NCBI GenBank assembly: GCA_026075535.2
Contig: AP026544.2
Coordinates: forward strand, 12,152,001 to 12,216,000
Length of the DNA: 64,000 nucleotides
Reading direction: 5' to 3'
From: Tricholoma matsutake
Taxonomy: Eukaryota > Basidiomycota > Agaricomycetes > Agaricales > Tricholomataceae
Part shown: positions 33,905-44,100 of the stretch, one piece after another
Position numbering within the stretch: position 1 is the first letter of the stretch
How the letters are laid out: every line of letters starts with the position of its first letter
Notes under the pieces: generated by a model
Seen by the model: only the letters and a program-made list of their open reading frames with translations
Database searches by the model: none
Told to the model about the DNA's origin: nothing
Made by a program: the position numbers and the translations under genes

Positions 33905-34489
33905 GTCAGTAGGTAGAACCGGTCCTGACCAGTGTTGAACTGGTTAGGACTGGGTTCAGTTTAGGACTGGTCAGAACCGGTCGGTAAACCATAGGCAAAC
34001 CACTTATAACCAGTTTATTGCAGTTGTGGTTATGGTTTTGTAGGATATTGAAAAATATATCACCAGTTCGGTCCGTGGTTTTCACCCAAAGGTGCAAAAA
34101 ACTGGACTGAACTGGACCTTAAAGTGCTACTTGTCATTTGGTGTTGTCTTGTTGTCATGATATAGTTAGAACCTAAAGAAGGAAAGAAAATATTAGTTAA
34201 TTCAATCAAAAAAAAGTAAAAAACATTACCTGAGCCCCAAACGACATCTGTCATCATTTGGGCCCAAGGTGGTTCAAATACGGCCATTGGTGGCATTAGA
34301 CAATGTGGTGGTGGCCATAGGAGCAGTGGCAACAGGTGTTGATGGAGGGGAGGTGGTGGAAGGGAGGTGGCGTCGTCATTGAGAGTGGTGGTGATGTGGA
34401 TGATGAGCTGGCAGTGTTGATGACATGGCTGTGTGCTTTGTCATGCACAGCTGCCCCAATGGTACCTAGAGCAGTTAGTGGATATATAT

Positions 34490-34905
34490 TGTAAATCTAT
34501 GTGGTGTAGTGGTTATATTGGCTGTGCTATAATGTTGTCATCTAATGCTGAGGGTTCAATTCTGGCTCATGACATTTATTTTATTACTTAGTAGTAATAA
34601 AGACTCCTGGTTAAATCCCAGTGGAGTCTCAGTGGATTCCTGGTAGAGTCCTGGTAGAGTCCTGGTAGAGTCCTGGTGGATTCCTGGTGAGTCCCACTGG
34701 ATTCCTGGTACCAGAGTCCTGGGGAACTCCAGGAATTCCTCCTGGAAGAGTGTAATTTACCAGGAATCAACCAGGAATCCCCCTGGAATGGGAAGAGCCA
34801 GGAATATATACTTGAGTCACAAATGGCTGGAACATTGGTTCCCAATAATCCTCCAGGATTCCTCCAGGATTCCTCCAGGAATACATGGGGGAGGATGAAG
34901 ACCTC
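34490..34905 (+). repeat. right terminal module of element 2 with tRNA-like promoter
   Basis: TGGTGTAGTGGTTA (box A-like) at about 34501 and GGGTTCAATTC (box B-like) at about 34551. The body is a run of TCCTGGTAGAGTCC-like units, then CCTCCAGGATT repeats, ending CATGGGGGAGGATGAAG. An internal GAGTGTAATTTACC at about 34747 resembles another end. Confidence 0.6.
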
Positions 34906-34912
34906 CTAGAAG

Positions 34913-35295
34913 TGAAGAACCTCAAAACAACACATGCAATGAGGAAGCTTGCACCAAAGAGAGAAGGACCATTCACCATCAAGAAGGTCCTGAGCCCACT
35001 CTCTTACCGATTGAAGTTACCAGAACAGTGGAAAATACACCCAGTATTCCATGCAGCACTCCTTTCCCCATATCAAGAGACCGAGACACATGGACCAAAC
35101 TTCCCAGAACCACTGCCTGATCTGATAGAAGGCGAATCAGAATATGAAGTGGAAGTGATCATCGGACACAAGAAGAAAGGGAGGACCATGCACTTCCTAG
35201 TGAAGTGGGTCAGATACCCAACCTCGGAGAACTTGTGGCAGCCCGAGGGAAACATGAACCATGCCAAGAGAATCCTAGGGGCATATAAACAGTGA
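34913..35295 (+). pseudogene. Ty3-A integrase C-terminus and chromodomain
   Basis: Continuous frame to TGA 35293-35295: KNLKTTHAMRKLAPKREGPF, WKIHPVFHAALL, then chromodomain EYEVEVIIGHKKKGRTMHFL, VKWVRYPTSENLWQPEGN. It aligns with Ty3-B to the end and is among the best kept parts of Ty3-A. CGA in SYRLKLP is intact here where Ty3-B has TGA. Confidence 0.9.
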
Positions 35296-35306
35296 CAACA
35301 GCTGTA

Positions 35307-36143
35307 TAGTGTTGAAGGGTCCAGTCCATTGGACCGAGAAAAGACCGAAATTGGACTGAATTGGACCGGAAAAGACTGGACCAGTGGTCTATTTATGGAC
35401 CAGTCTTTTGCAGTTCAGTTAGCAGTCTTTCCATTTTGAAAATGTTGTAAAACCAAAGACAACCAGTATAAACCGGTTAGCACCAGTTTTATTGTGGGAA
35501 CATATATTGGACCATGTTCCCACATGAAATCCGGCAAATTTGACCTCTGGTTCATAAACAACGGTTAAGAATTGAGCAAGATATAACCAAATCTATTTTT
35601 GTATGAGTATTTTGCTGTATTAGTTTGATTTTCATTTCATCTTACTCATATGTTGATCATTTGCTTGATTCTATTAATGATCATAGGACTAACATGTATA
35701 ATAATACTCCCGCCATTTGTCAATGCATGCTATGCATCACATAATTTATGGTTGTCACATTACATTTCTCGGTGTTCAGCATGAGTCATTCAGTAGATGT
35801 ATTTTTATATTGATCATAGCCAAGTCAAATCTTGATAAAATGTCTTAAAAGTTAGACCGAATGATGGGGAATTACAATGTCTATCCATCTGTACAGTGGT
35901 TATAAGGTCCGGGTAATATTTGCTAAGATACATATGGGTTATATTAATACAACAAATCTCATGACAAAACATCGGTCTTAACCAGTCTTAACTGATCTTT
36001 TTTGGTCTTTTAACCGGAAAGGACCAGTCCTAGGTGGTCCAGTTTGGTTCTAGCAGTATCTGGGTCGGTTCTGGACTGGTTTAGGTTGCAGTCTTTATGT
36101 TTTTGGGTCAAAAAACTGAACTGGACTGGACCCTTAAACACTA
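35307..36143. mobile_element. hAT-like MITE, TAGTG family, copy 3 (837 bp)
   Basis: Target repeat CAGCTGTA at 35299-35306 and 36144-36151. Ends TAGTGTTGAAGGGTCCAGTC and, inverted, TAGTGTTTAAGGGTCCAGTC. The interior is A/T-rich with ACCAGT / ACTGGT words and no ORF. Inserted just after the Ty3-A pol stop. Confidence 0.9.
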
Positions 36144-36254
36144 CAGCTGTAGAAACCCAGACCAGAACACCCACCAAACTGACTGCAAAGAAACCAGAGA
36201 ATGTTCCCCATCCCATCACCACTACTGAGACAGAATCAAATATGAACCACAGCA

Positions 36255-36689
36255 ATGACTGGACAAGCAGTCATTAATCAAGGACCATTGATGAATATAC
36301 TCCCAGGCAGACCCTCTTGGGTATGCCCACATGGGATTCCCTTCTGGATAACAAGGGATGATTGGATGAGGAGGGTGTCCTCAACCTGTCTGAAGTGCTG
36401 CCTCTTCACCTGGAGGAGCACAAAGGTGGACCTGACTTGGGTGAGGATGCAGTTTGAGGAATGGTGCTTCAAAGCAGAACTTGACAGTGAAGACTACTTC
36501 CCCAAAGACTTCTATATTGATCAGAGCGGCCTCACCCCTGGCAGGAGGCCACTAGCAGGCATGAGCAGACCTCTATGGACAGACCTCCAGTGGAATGCTC
36601 ACTATGATGAGGAGAGTGGATATGACCTGGTGACAAGACTCCTGTTCGGGGAACATGGAGAATTAGGAACACTGCTATGCTCCAATTGA
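36255..36689 (+). CDS. ORF between Ty3-A pol and 3' LTR
   Basis: An uninterrupted 144-codon frame with CPHGIPFW, STCLKCCLF and a Tyr/Asp-rich C-terminal half. No membrane segment and no zinc knuckle like the Ty3-B third ORF. It occupies the same place (after the chromodomain, before the polypurine tract AGAGAGAGGGTGA). It may be a remnant of the third ORF in a shifted frame or a chance ORF. Confidence 0.35.
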   Translation: MTGQAVINQGPLMNILPGRPSWVCPHGIPFWITRDDWMRRVSSTCLKCCLFTWRSTKVDLTWVRMQFEEWCFKAELDSEDYFPKDFYIDQSGLTPGRRPLAGMSRPLWTDLQWNAHYDEESGYDLVTRLLFGEHGELGTLLCSN

Positions 36690-36782
36690 TTCCTTCAACC
36701 CTCAACCCACCCCACCACCTGATGAAGGAAGAGGAACAGATATTGATTGAAGTCAGTGACTTCAAAGATAGAGAGAGGGTGA

Positions 36783-37484
36783 TGTTACAATTTTGCTATC
36801 ATAACCTGCGATGACCAGGCATACACCGGCGAGACTGGGTACTTCATTTTTGTTTCTCATTTGACTTGACTCATTCTGACAGGAGACTCTTTGATGTCTG
36901 ACTCCCACCATTTGACATGCTGCGCCACAGCACTCCTTGACATCAGATCCTTGACATCAGATCTGTGACATTGGACACCTCATGCCAGGCATGAGGCTGG
37001 TCTTCTATTGTTCTCTGACATGCTGCACTCCAGCACTCCACAACATTGGATGCCTCATGCTAGGCATGAGGCTTACATCTCTATTGTTCTTTCTATTATT
37101 ACTTGATAAGGATCTCTTATTCCAATTGGACAACAAACATCTCTGAACCATATATAAGCTGTAGTAATACTCTGTGTATTCCTCAGCTTGACCTAATTCA
37201 ATTAATGGTCTTAAACTCAACCAGAACACTTGACAGCTTAGAAGGCCTCTAGCTGTGATAACTCAAACTTGACAGTTGGAAAGCCTCCAGCTGTGATACT
37301 TGAACAGACAGTCTACTCAGAAAGCCTCTGAGTACAGATAGCTGTATTGACTAGGGAAGTACCCAAGTCCAGGACAGAACCCAATACAATAGGAAAGCCT
37401 CCTACTGCAATATTGATACAGTTGGAAAGCCTTCAACTGCAACACACGAAGCCAAGGCTGAGTTAAGGACCTATAGTCTTAACA
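36783..37484 (+). repeat. 3' LTR of Ty3-A (702 bp)
   Basis: TGTTACAATTTTGC...GTCTTAACA followed by TTATC. About 100 bp longer than the 5' LTR because a GGCATGAGGC / CATGCTGC palindrome block is duplicated. Confidence 0.9.
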
Positions 37485-37497
37485 TTATCAGTGACCA

Positions 37498-37625
37498 AAA
37501 TTCATTAGTACAGCCTTAGTAGCCTATGAAATTCATAGTATAGCTTTAATAGTCTATGAAATTCATAGTATAGCTTTAATAGTCTATGAAATTCATTAGT
37601 ATAGCTTCAGCAGTCTACAAAATAC
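37498..37625. repeat. minisatellite, about 30 bp unit
   Basis: About four to five copies of AGTCTATGAAATTCATAGTA, with TAGCTTTAAT between, directly after the Ty3-A target repeat. Each unit contains a GAAATTCATAG near-palindrome. Confidence 0.75.
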
Positions 37626-37659
37626 ATTTCAAGTAGTTCTAGTAGTCCTCAACATTAGT

Positions 37660-37871
37660 TGCTTGGGTCAGTTTCAACCAACCTAAGTCTGATGATGACC
37701 AGTTGTAGTCGAACTGGCTACAACCAGTTTTTTGACATGACTAAACTACACTGAACTGGTTTTGTGCAGTCCAGTCTGGTTTTACTTAGTTTGTATGTAA
37801 TAGAACCAGTTGTGGTTGTGGTTGCACTCTAAAATGGAAAAAAAAAAACTAGACCAAACTGGACCTTCGAA
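37660..37871. repeat. right end of a TAGTG-family hAT-like element
   Basis: Ends CTAGACCAAACTGGACC then TTCGAACACTA, the family right end, after ACCAGT-rich sequence like the other copies. The flank TTCCAGTG would be the target repeat; no left end with that flank was found. It directly abuts the DIRS-like RT. Confidence 0.6.
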
Positions 37872-37873
37872 CA

Positions 37874-38992
37874 CTATTCCAGTGTGCATGGGGTTCTTTC
37901 TCTGAATGCTATCTCTTATATTCGAAGTTGATGCTGCTTTCTGAAACATTCTTACACATCCTTCAGCACACCATTTCCTGGCCATAATGATAAAAGGATT
38001 AATCCACCTCAACCATGTTCTGAACTTTGGCGCATCACCATCACCAGGAATTTTTGGCAGAGTGGCAGATGCCATGGTCTAAATACTTATCAGTCAGGGT
38101 GTTGAGGCAGTCTTAAAATGGGTATATGACTTCATTTTCCTATGCTACCCTTCTCACCACCTATCTGATGGATCCTATCAATATTCTTACACCACTGAAC
38201 TTATCTGGAAGGTTGCAGAGGAGCTGGCCTGGCCTTGGGCCCCTGCAAAATCTGCTGACTTTGCATTGGCTTTCATGTACATTGGTTTTTGGTGGGACCT
38301 TGTCGCAAAAAAGGTGGAGCTGCTGGAGAAGAAGAAAGTGAAGTACTTGGAATGACTAGCTGATTAGATGCAGGGCTCCATTCATACTGTGAAGGATGCT
38401 GAGAAGATGATTGGCATGTTGAATCATGTTTGCTTGGTCATGCCAGAAGGATGTTCCCAAATGGTCTCATTGTACAAGTTTCAGGGTGGTTCTAAAACAA
38501 TTCAATCTCAGGAGACAAGGCATAAGTTTTCTGCAATGGCAGCAGAGGATGTGGACTGGTGGAGGCATTGTTTATGAGAGGACTTCATAGGGAGGGCAAT
38601 AATCCATCCACCTGAACCATCCCAGACAAAGCTTTTTGTGGACACATCTACAGGATGGGGCATCAGATTGATCATTGATGGAAAGTGGCTGGCATGGCAA
38701 TTTAAGGAGGGGTGGAATTCTGAGGGGTGGGAGATTGGATGGGGCGAGATGGTGGCAGTGGAACTGGCAATTCATACATTGATTACTGCAAGATTCTCAA
38801 ACACCCACATCATTCTATGCTCAGATAACCAAGGGGTTGTGGGAGCATTGAAGTCGGGCCAGTTGGGAGCCACTCAGCAAAACGCTATCTTGCAGGAAAT
38901 TGTTGGCTCATACAGGACCACAACCTGTGGATCTCCACGGTTTGGATACCTACAATGGAGAACCCTGCAGACAGCCCTTCTAGGGGGGTTTG
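37874..38992 (+). pseudogene. DIRS-like reverse transcriptase/RNase H fragment
   Basis: One frame with stops: EVDAAF-stop-NIL, NFGASPSPGIFGRVADAM, AVLKWVYDFIF, ELAWPWAPAKSADFALAF, YIGFWWDL, then RNase H LFVDTSTGWGI, WGEMVAVELAI and CSDNQGVVGAL. After a 1 bp frame change near 38906 comes ENPADSPSRG, the typical C-terminal box of this RT-RNase H class. Stops include TGA at AAF-stop (family Arg), TAA, TAG and two further TGA. The N-terminal RT part was lost at the hAT end. No tyrosine recombinase is visible, so the assignment rests on RT-RNase H layout. Confidence 0.7.
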
Positions 38993-39734
38993 CTCACCAT
39001 AGGCATGATCTTCCCCAGCTGTCACAGCAGCATAGTGGACATCTTGCATGCTATCACAATTGTCCACAACCATACACTTCATGGATTCTGGCACTGTGAA
39101 TGAACATACCACACATTCCTTTGTTAATACCACCCACATTACAGAAAATACCAGATAAAGTCCAAAATGTGGCAGTAAGTGACTAGACTCATTGGAAGGA
39201 TGCAAGCAGACTGTGGGAATTTCTTAACTTCTGTGAAGGCCTTGGGATCAACCATAGCAACACCCTCCCAGCTGAAGAGAAGCTTTTGATAGCTTGAGCA
39301 TAGGGTGTAGCATGGGTGTGAGTAAACCTGCGGTGTTTAGGTCATGGGGTATACAGGTACAGGTACAGTACCTGAAATCCTCAACCTGTGTCGTACTGCA
39401 CCCGTCCACACAGTGTTGCAGGTTTTCACAGGTATTGTTAAGTTGGGCCCAGCCAGCCAATTAATTTACTTAATTTATTTATGTCAATCTTTATTTGTTG
39501 TGCAATGCTCAGTACAGCCGATACAATGTGAAGTTGAGACTGTGGGAATGCAACTGACCATGATGATCAAACTTGTTATCACTACATCTCACACTTCGCA
39601 AGCTTCACAGTAGGCAACCTTTTAAAAGGTAAGTTCTTTTCTTTTTCTTTGTCTTTTCACTACTGATGATCTGCTTTCTAGATCATAACTTGTATTCTCA
39701 CCATGACAAACTCCCCCATCAAAATTGCCAGTAA
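38993..39734. other. unassigned sequence
   Basis: No gene recognised. A short self-complementary tract (CAGGTACAGGTACAGTACCTG) is near 39354. Towards 39.63 kb CTTTTAAAAGGTAAGTTC begins the intron-like pattern of the hairpin modules. Confidence 0.4.
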
Positions 39735-40860
39735 GTTTATTTTTTCTTTCTGTAACTAAACTAACAAAATGTTCTTCTTTCTAGGTCCCAGTGTTTTCAG
39801 CTCAACAATGGCTGGCCAACACAATGCCACCCTCCTCCCCATCCAAATGGGATGTGAGGATTTCATTATGGAGATGGTGGACAAAAACAATGACAAAAAC
39901 AATGGGGAGGACAACAACAATGATGGGGACAGGACAGGTGTCCAAGGGAGGCCCAAACAATGCACAGATACACGTAATTTAGGGCCAGGTAAGTTTTTTT
40001 ATGTTCCTTCCTTGTTTTCCCCCATTCAACTGAGTTGTATTTTCATTATCTACAGGTGTTATCTTACAACAACATGACAACCCAAACTACACAACCCACA
40101 CCATCCATGACCACCCATCCACCTCCTCCCCATCCAAATGGGATGTGAGGCCTTCAGAATGGACAGGAGACGGAGAGGGTGCATAGGCCACAGCAGAGAA
40201 GTGCCAGGAGACCCCTGAAGGGAGATGCCTGCCAGTCAAGCATCTGCCTATGCCCCAACCAGTGCCACATTATTGACAGCCACATAACCTCCTCCACTAG
40301 GAAAGCCTGGTAGGATTATGTGATGACACACTGAACAATAATGAACATGCACCATGCCATCAACAATGGACGATACTATCATACACTACCTGCACCCAGT
40401 CCCTCGAGCAACTGCTCATGGGGTGGATTGTGGGAGGAATGCCAACAATGGACTGTGACAACTGCGACAATAAAGGGGATGACCAGGGCCAGACAAGCAT
40501 GAGCATGATGGGGCTATGGGGATCAATAGCAAGGTGGCCACAATGGGGATGAGGATGAGGAGCCTGACAATCCAATGACCTGATGCCAACAAAGGACGAC
40601 CCAAGCACCCCCAACCACTGCCATGAGCAACTGCTTGCAGAGTGGAAATGGGGTGCAATGGGGAGGGGGAGTGCTACCAGACAGCCACCACAGCTGATGA
40701 CAGGGACAATGAATGAAGGGGCCAATGAATGATGGGACAGGGGACAATGAACAATGAGTGATGATACAGCATCCACCCTAGCACTCACAATGACCATGGG
40801 TGACACACCACCCACACCCTCGCTGCCTCACCACCACAACCATTCACCCACCCTCCCTCA
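39735..40860 (+). repeat. free-standing block of hairpin-exon modules
   Basis: AGTAAGTTTATTTTTTC, AAACTAACAAAATG and TTTCTAG at 39732-39784 look like one intron; GTAAGTTTTTTTATG...CTACAG at about 39989-40056 like a second. Blocks contain CCTCCTCCCCATCCAAATGG (39826, 40123), a GGCCC half-hairpin (39951) and GAGCAACTGCTC hairpins at 40403 and 40623. The exon-like block at 39785 is open for about 60 codons (LLPIQMGCE), a phrase that also occurs in the modules at 10.0 and 40.1 kb. I found no flanking target repeat. Confidence 0.5.
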
Positions 40861-41649
40861 TATTTCGAGTGGGTTTCATTTTCATTGTATGTAGACTGTA
40901 GCTTGTTAATAGTAGGTATCTCTGGTGTATTTAATTAATTTTATAGACATAATACATGCATTATACAGTACAATTATGAGATTTAAGAATGAAATACAAG
41001 GCAAAAACCACAGTGTATATACATGGTGCTGCACCTCTGGTGTTCCATGACAAACCGTGGTAGAAACCTGTAACCGCAGTGATGATGCTCAACCCGGAAA
41101 CCCAAACAAAACCCACAAAAAGGCTTTGGATGGTATAACACAAGTCAGAGGAAGGATGCGAGACCCTCTAGATGTCACCTGTCAGACTGACCATCAAATA
41201 GTCATAAAACAACTGCTTGTCAAAGCAGTTCGAAGCTAAAAGAATGTGTTTTGAGGACTTTTGAGGATTTTCTAGGACCTGCAATATTTTTTGAGACGTT
41301 GCAATGATTTTCGAGATGTCACGATATTTTTCGAGGTGTTGCACACTTCAGGAAACCACCCCTGACCCCCTACTTAGGGTAGATTGTCCCACCAAGAAAG
41401 ACTACCCTAAGTAGGCCTAAGACCAGGGGATAGTTCCAAGCTCCATGGTCCTCCCCATGCTTAGGCCTGGACATCCCATGGGAAGCCCCAAAAGGCAGTT
41501 TGGTCTGCCCCACAGAACTATATTTGGACCAAGTATACCATGGGGAGGTCCAACTGCTGTGGGCAGCCCCAGGTTACATTTGGGCCAGTCCCAATAATGT
41601 GGGATTCCCCTGCCCTGTCACATCACATATACTTGGGAGTCCCAGAGGT
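40861..41649. other. unassigned sequence with one hairpin
   Basis: No gene seen. CTACTTAGGGTAG at about 41371 pairs with CTACCCTAAGTAG at about 41399. Repeated TTTTCGAG / GAGGTGTTGCA phrases occur at 41270-41345. Confidence 0.4.
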
Positions 41650-42025
41650 GATGTGACAATTAACTAATATAGCTTCATTTAAACAAGAGAATCAAGTCTT
41701 TACATGTTATATGTGTAACTTATGTTTGAATAGCCAGATACTCTACTGTAACCTACAGGTATGAGAAGCCAGGTGAAGATAGAAGGTGATACAATTGAAT
41801 GAGGTATTTTACTTTTTGTGACATGTGACAATTCTTTTTACCGAAAAAGTCAAAAGCTCTACAGCAGTTATTACAAAGAGATTCTGATACATACTATTAT
41901 TTCTTTGTAGGATGTACCCCAGTGGTGTATCTCCTGCCTACTGAGGCCACAACTTTCCCCTTCTGGTGTATTGCTTGTACATGTTTATGATAGGCCAGTG
42001 TGACACTGACCATTTTGGCTCAATA
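41650..42025. repeat. left arm of a 6.7 kb inverted-repeat element
   Basis: Reverse complement of 47915-48308 with few mismatches and small indels: for example TTAACTAATATAGCTTCATT here and AATGAAGCTATATTAGTTAA there; GTACATGTTTATGATAGGCC here and its complement at about 47944. The outer boundary is near CCCAGAGGTGATGTGAC. Confidence 0.85.
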
Positions 42026-44100
42026 TTGATGTTTGTGGGCTCGATACTCAGTATCGAGTTCCCACACCAGTATCAAGTCCACATTTGGCCTCATTAGTTG
42101 TAGTGTACAATATTCCATACTAGATGCCCCTAAAATCCTTCAATCCCAGAGCCAGTTATTGATCTTGTTTATCTTGATGCAATGGGGTCTTCTCAGTTTT
42201 TTTTAACCATGGTTCATTCATGCTTGGGCTTTGCTCTGCCTTGATCTCAGGGTCTTGGGTGTCACCTCTTTGCTGTCTTTCTAGGGCACTACCCTTACAA
42301 CATCATACTATAACTCTTGAATGCCTTTGGACATTCTCACTCAAGATTTCAGGAGCTACTACATGTTTGTGTCTCGATGCGACACGATGTTTTCACTTGC
42401 ACAGCCACTCTGATTTTCAAAATCTTCGGACTATCATATCTCCTCTGTTGTGGGTTCATTTTCTATCATCTCTTTTGTACTCTAATTAACTTGCACCATG
42501 CTTCCTTTCCTGTCATGATCAATTTCCATACTTGCTCTTTCATTCTGGAATTTTTATGCATCTAGGTAGTAGGTCCCACCACAAATACTAGTGTATCCAT
42601 TGCTTATCTCTTTCTTTCTTTCAAATAATCTACTGAAGGCTCTCTACAATCTGCTAAGTCCTAGGACTTTTGATGCAGCCTTTATTCTCCTATTGCAATT
42701 TTTATATTTTGCATTTTTTTAACTTCCTTGTTAATTCATCTAATACTTGTTTGTCATTCTTGAAATTAATCCCAACTATTTATCCCTAAAATGGCTCTTG
42801 GGTTACCCAGTTCCCATAGGATTTCATGCATCTCCAGATGTTGTGTGATTGATTTACACTTTACTATTCCAATTGATGTACCTTGGGTGAGTGACTGTAA
42901 CCTACCTCCTCACATTGACTCTTCACCTCTCTTTTACAGACTCATGGACTGTCCTGAGGTGTCAATATTGCTTATAATGCTTTGGTATACCTGTCTACAC
43001 TCTATATGAGCTGGCATAGAGTGACAAGGAGAATAGGTGAGTAGGTGAAAACCCTACATTGGAGGACGAAGTTTTGACTTTCAGGATTGTATCTAGGCTA
43101 TTTTTATCAGGGAATGGACTATACTAAATGGTTGGAAGGATATCCAGATGCCAGGTAAGGTGCATGCTCCATGGTGAGTGAAGTTCACCTATGTTGATGG
43201 GGAACCCATGCCCTAGTGAGCCAGAACCTTATCCCCCTGCCATAACCTCTATTAACCTTAATTATACTTTTATATCAGACCTAGGAATTGAAGAAAGCGA
43301 ACATTTTGGCTCCACGGATCTCTCAGAGTAAGCATTCCTCCTCCTCACTCCTCATTGTCTTTTCTGTCTATACTGACCACTCTAGAGTCTTTAGGGGGCA
43401 TATCACATCATTCACTATAACTATCCCGTTCTTTTTCAATGCCAATATGTGGAACGCCCAGGAGTGTAGGTAAGTGATAACCTCTCCCCCTCCCCATACA
43501 GCTGCATTGACACACAACTCCTCACTCCCAGCTCTCCCAACTTCATTCCCAACCTCTACATACATCCCTCCATCCTTCTACATACACCCTGGTGACTGTG
43601 GAGCATGTACATGCTCATTACAGGTTTCCCTCTTTGGTCACTCTCTCACTTCTCCCCCTTCCCTCCCTTCCTACCTCATACAGCACAATTAACACTTGGT
43701 TACATAGCTCTAAATATAATTATATACCCATGCACATGTAGTAGAGCCCCTCAATGGAAAAAGAGACCCCTACTCCTCTCTTTATCAAGAGAAGATGTTT
43801 GTTATAGGACCAAAATGGGTGTAAAAGTGAAATTGATTGTTTAATAACACTCTATGCACATATATAAGTATTATCTACCAAAAAAAGCGAAGGAAAAGGG
43901 TGCAGAATGAGTGGAACAGTGAGCTCGTCGTGGGGGATGATGAGTGCGACGTGGCGCGGCAACGTTGATGGCAACGTCGGAAGTAGCCGAGTTGCCCATC
44001 ACATTGATCTCGTTGTGCCAAGCTTGATCTATGATTTGATCTGTTATCACATTATCTATTGCTTACATGATATCAAAGGGTGGCCTACATTGGGCGGGCT
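42026..44100. other. interior of the 41.65-48.31 kb element, no recognisable gene
   Basis: Only short frames on either strand, none with a known motif. The stretch 43.47-43.68 kb is C/T-rich. If the inverted repeats belong to an autonomous DNA transposon, its transposase should be here, but I cannot identify one. Confidence 0.4.

Larger units (their letters stand above)
26952..34129. mobile_element. hAT-like element, TAGTG family, copy 2, carrying copia-1
   Basis: Flanked by CTTGTCAT at 26944-26951 and 34130-34137. Ends TAGTGCTTTAAGGTCCAGT and, inverted, TAGCACTTTAAGGTCCAGT. Copia-1 occupies 27288-32712; without it and its 5 bp duplication the element is about 1.75 kb. No transposase. Confidence 0.88.
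25518..34905. mobile_element. element 2: 9.4 kb inverted-end element with outward tRNA-like modules
   Basis: It interrupts Ty3-A integrase; CTAGAAG flanks it (25511-25517, 34906-34912), so VWLE on the left continues as VKNL on the right. The left end is CCTGAACTTTACACTCCCCCA; the right end read inward reaches CCTCCCCCATG and then TCCTGGAGGAATCC, which the left end also has. Each end has an outward tRNA-like unit. The interior is hairpin arrays and modules, a hAT-like element and, inside that, copia-1. Without those the element is about 2.2 kb. Confidence 0.72.
5656..37489 (+). mobile_element. Ty3-A: chromodomain Ty3 (chromovirus) split by five nested insertions
   Basis: The 5' LTR is 5661-6259 and the 3' LTR 36783-37484; both begin TGTTACAATTTTGCTATC and end AGTCTTAACA. 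They are flanked by the 5 bp direct repeat TTATC at 5656-5660 and 37485-37489. Between them gag, protease, RT, RNase H, integrase and chromodomain appear in order on the plus strand, interrupted at 7227-10759, 11382-14207, 15841-23761, 25518-34905 and 35307-36143. Removing these leaves about 7.3 kb, a normal size for a chromovirus. The coding parts carry many stops and frameshifts, so the element is dead. Confidence 0.92.

Noticed and set aside
36044..36277. Short ORF across the right end of the 837 bp MITE
   Set aside because: It crosses a transposon boundary with an exact target repeat and has no motif.
42220..43844. Several 60-90 codon ORFs in the 42-44 kb interior
   Set aside because: Low-complexity, no motif, no splice structure, overlapping in different frames.
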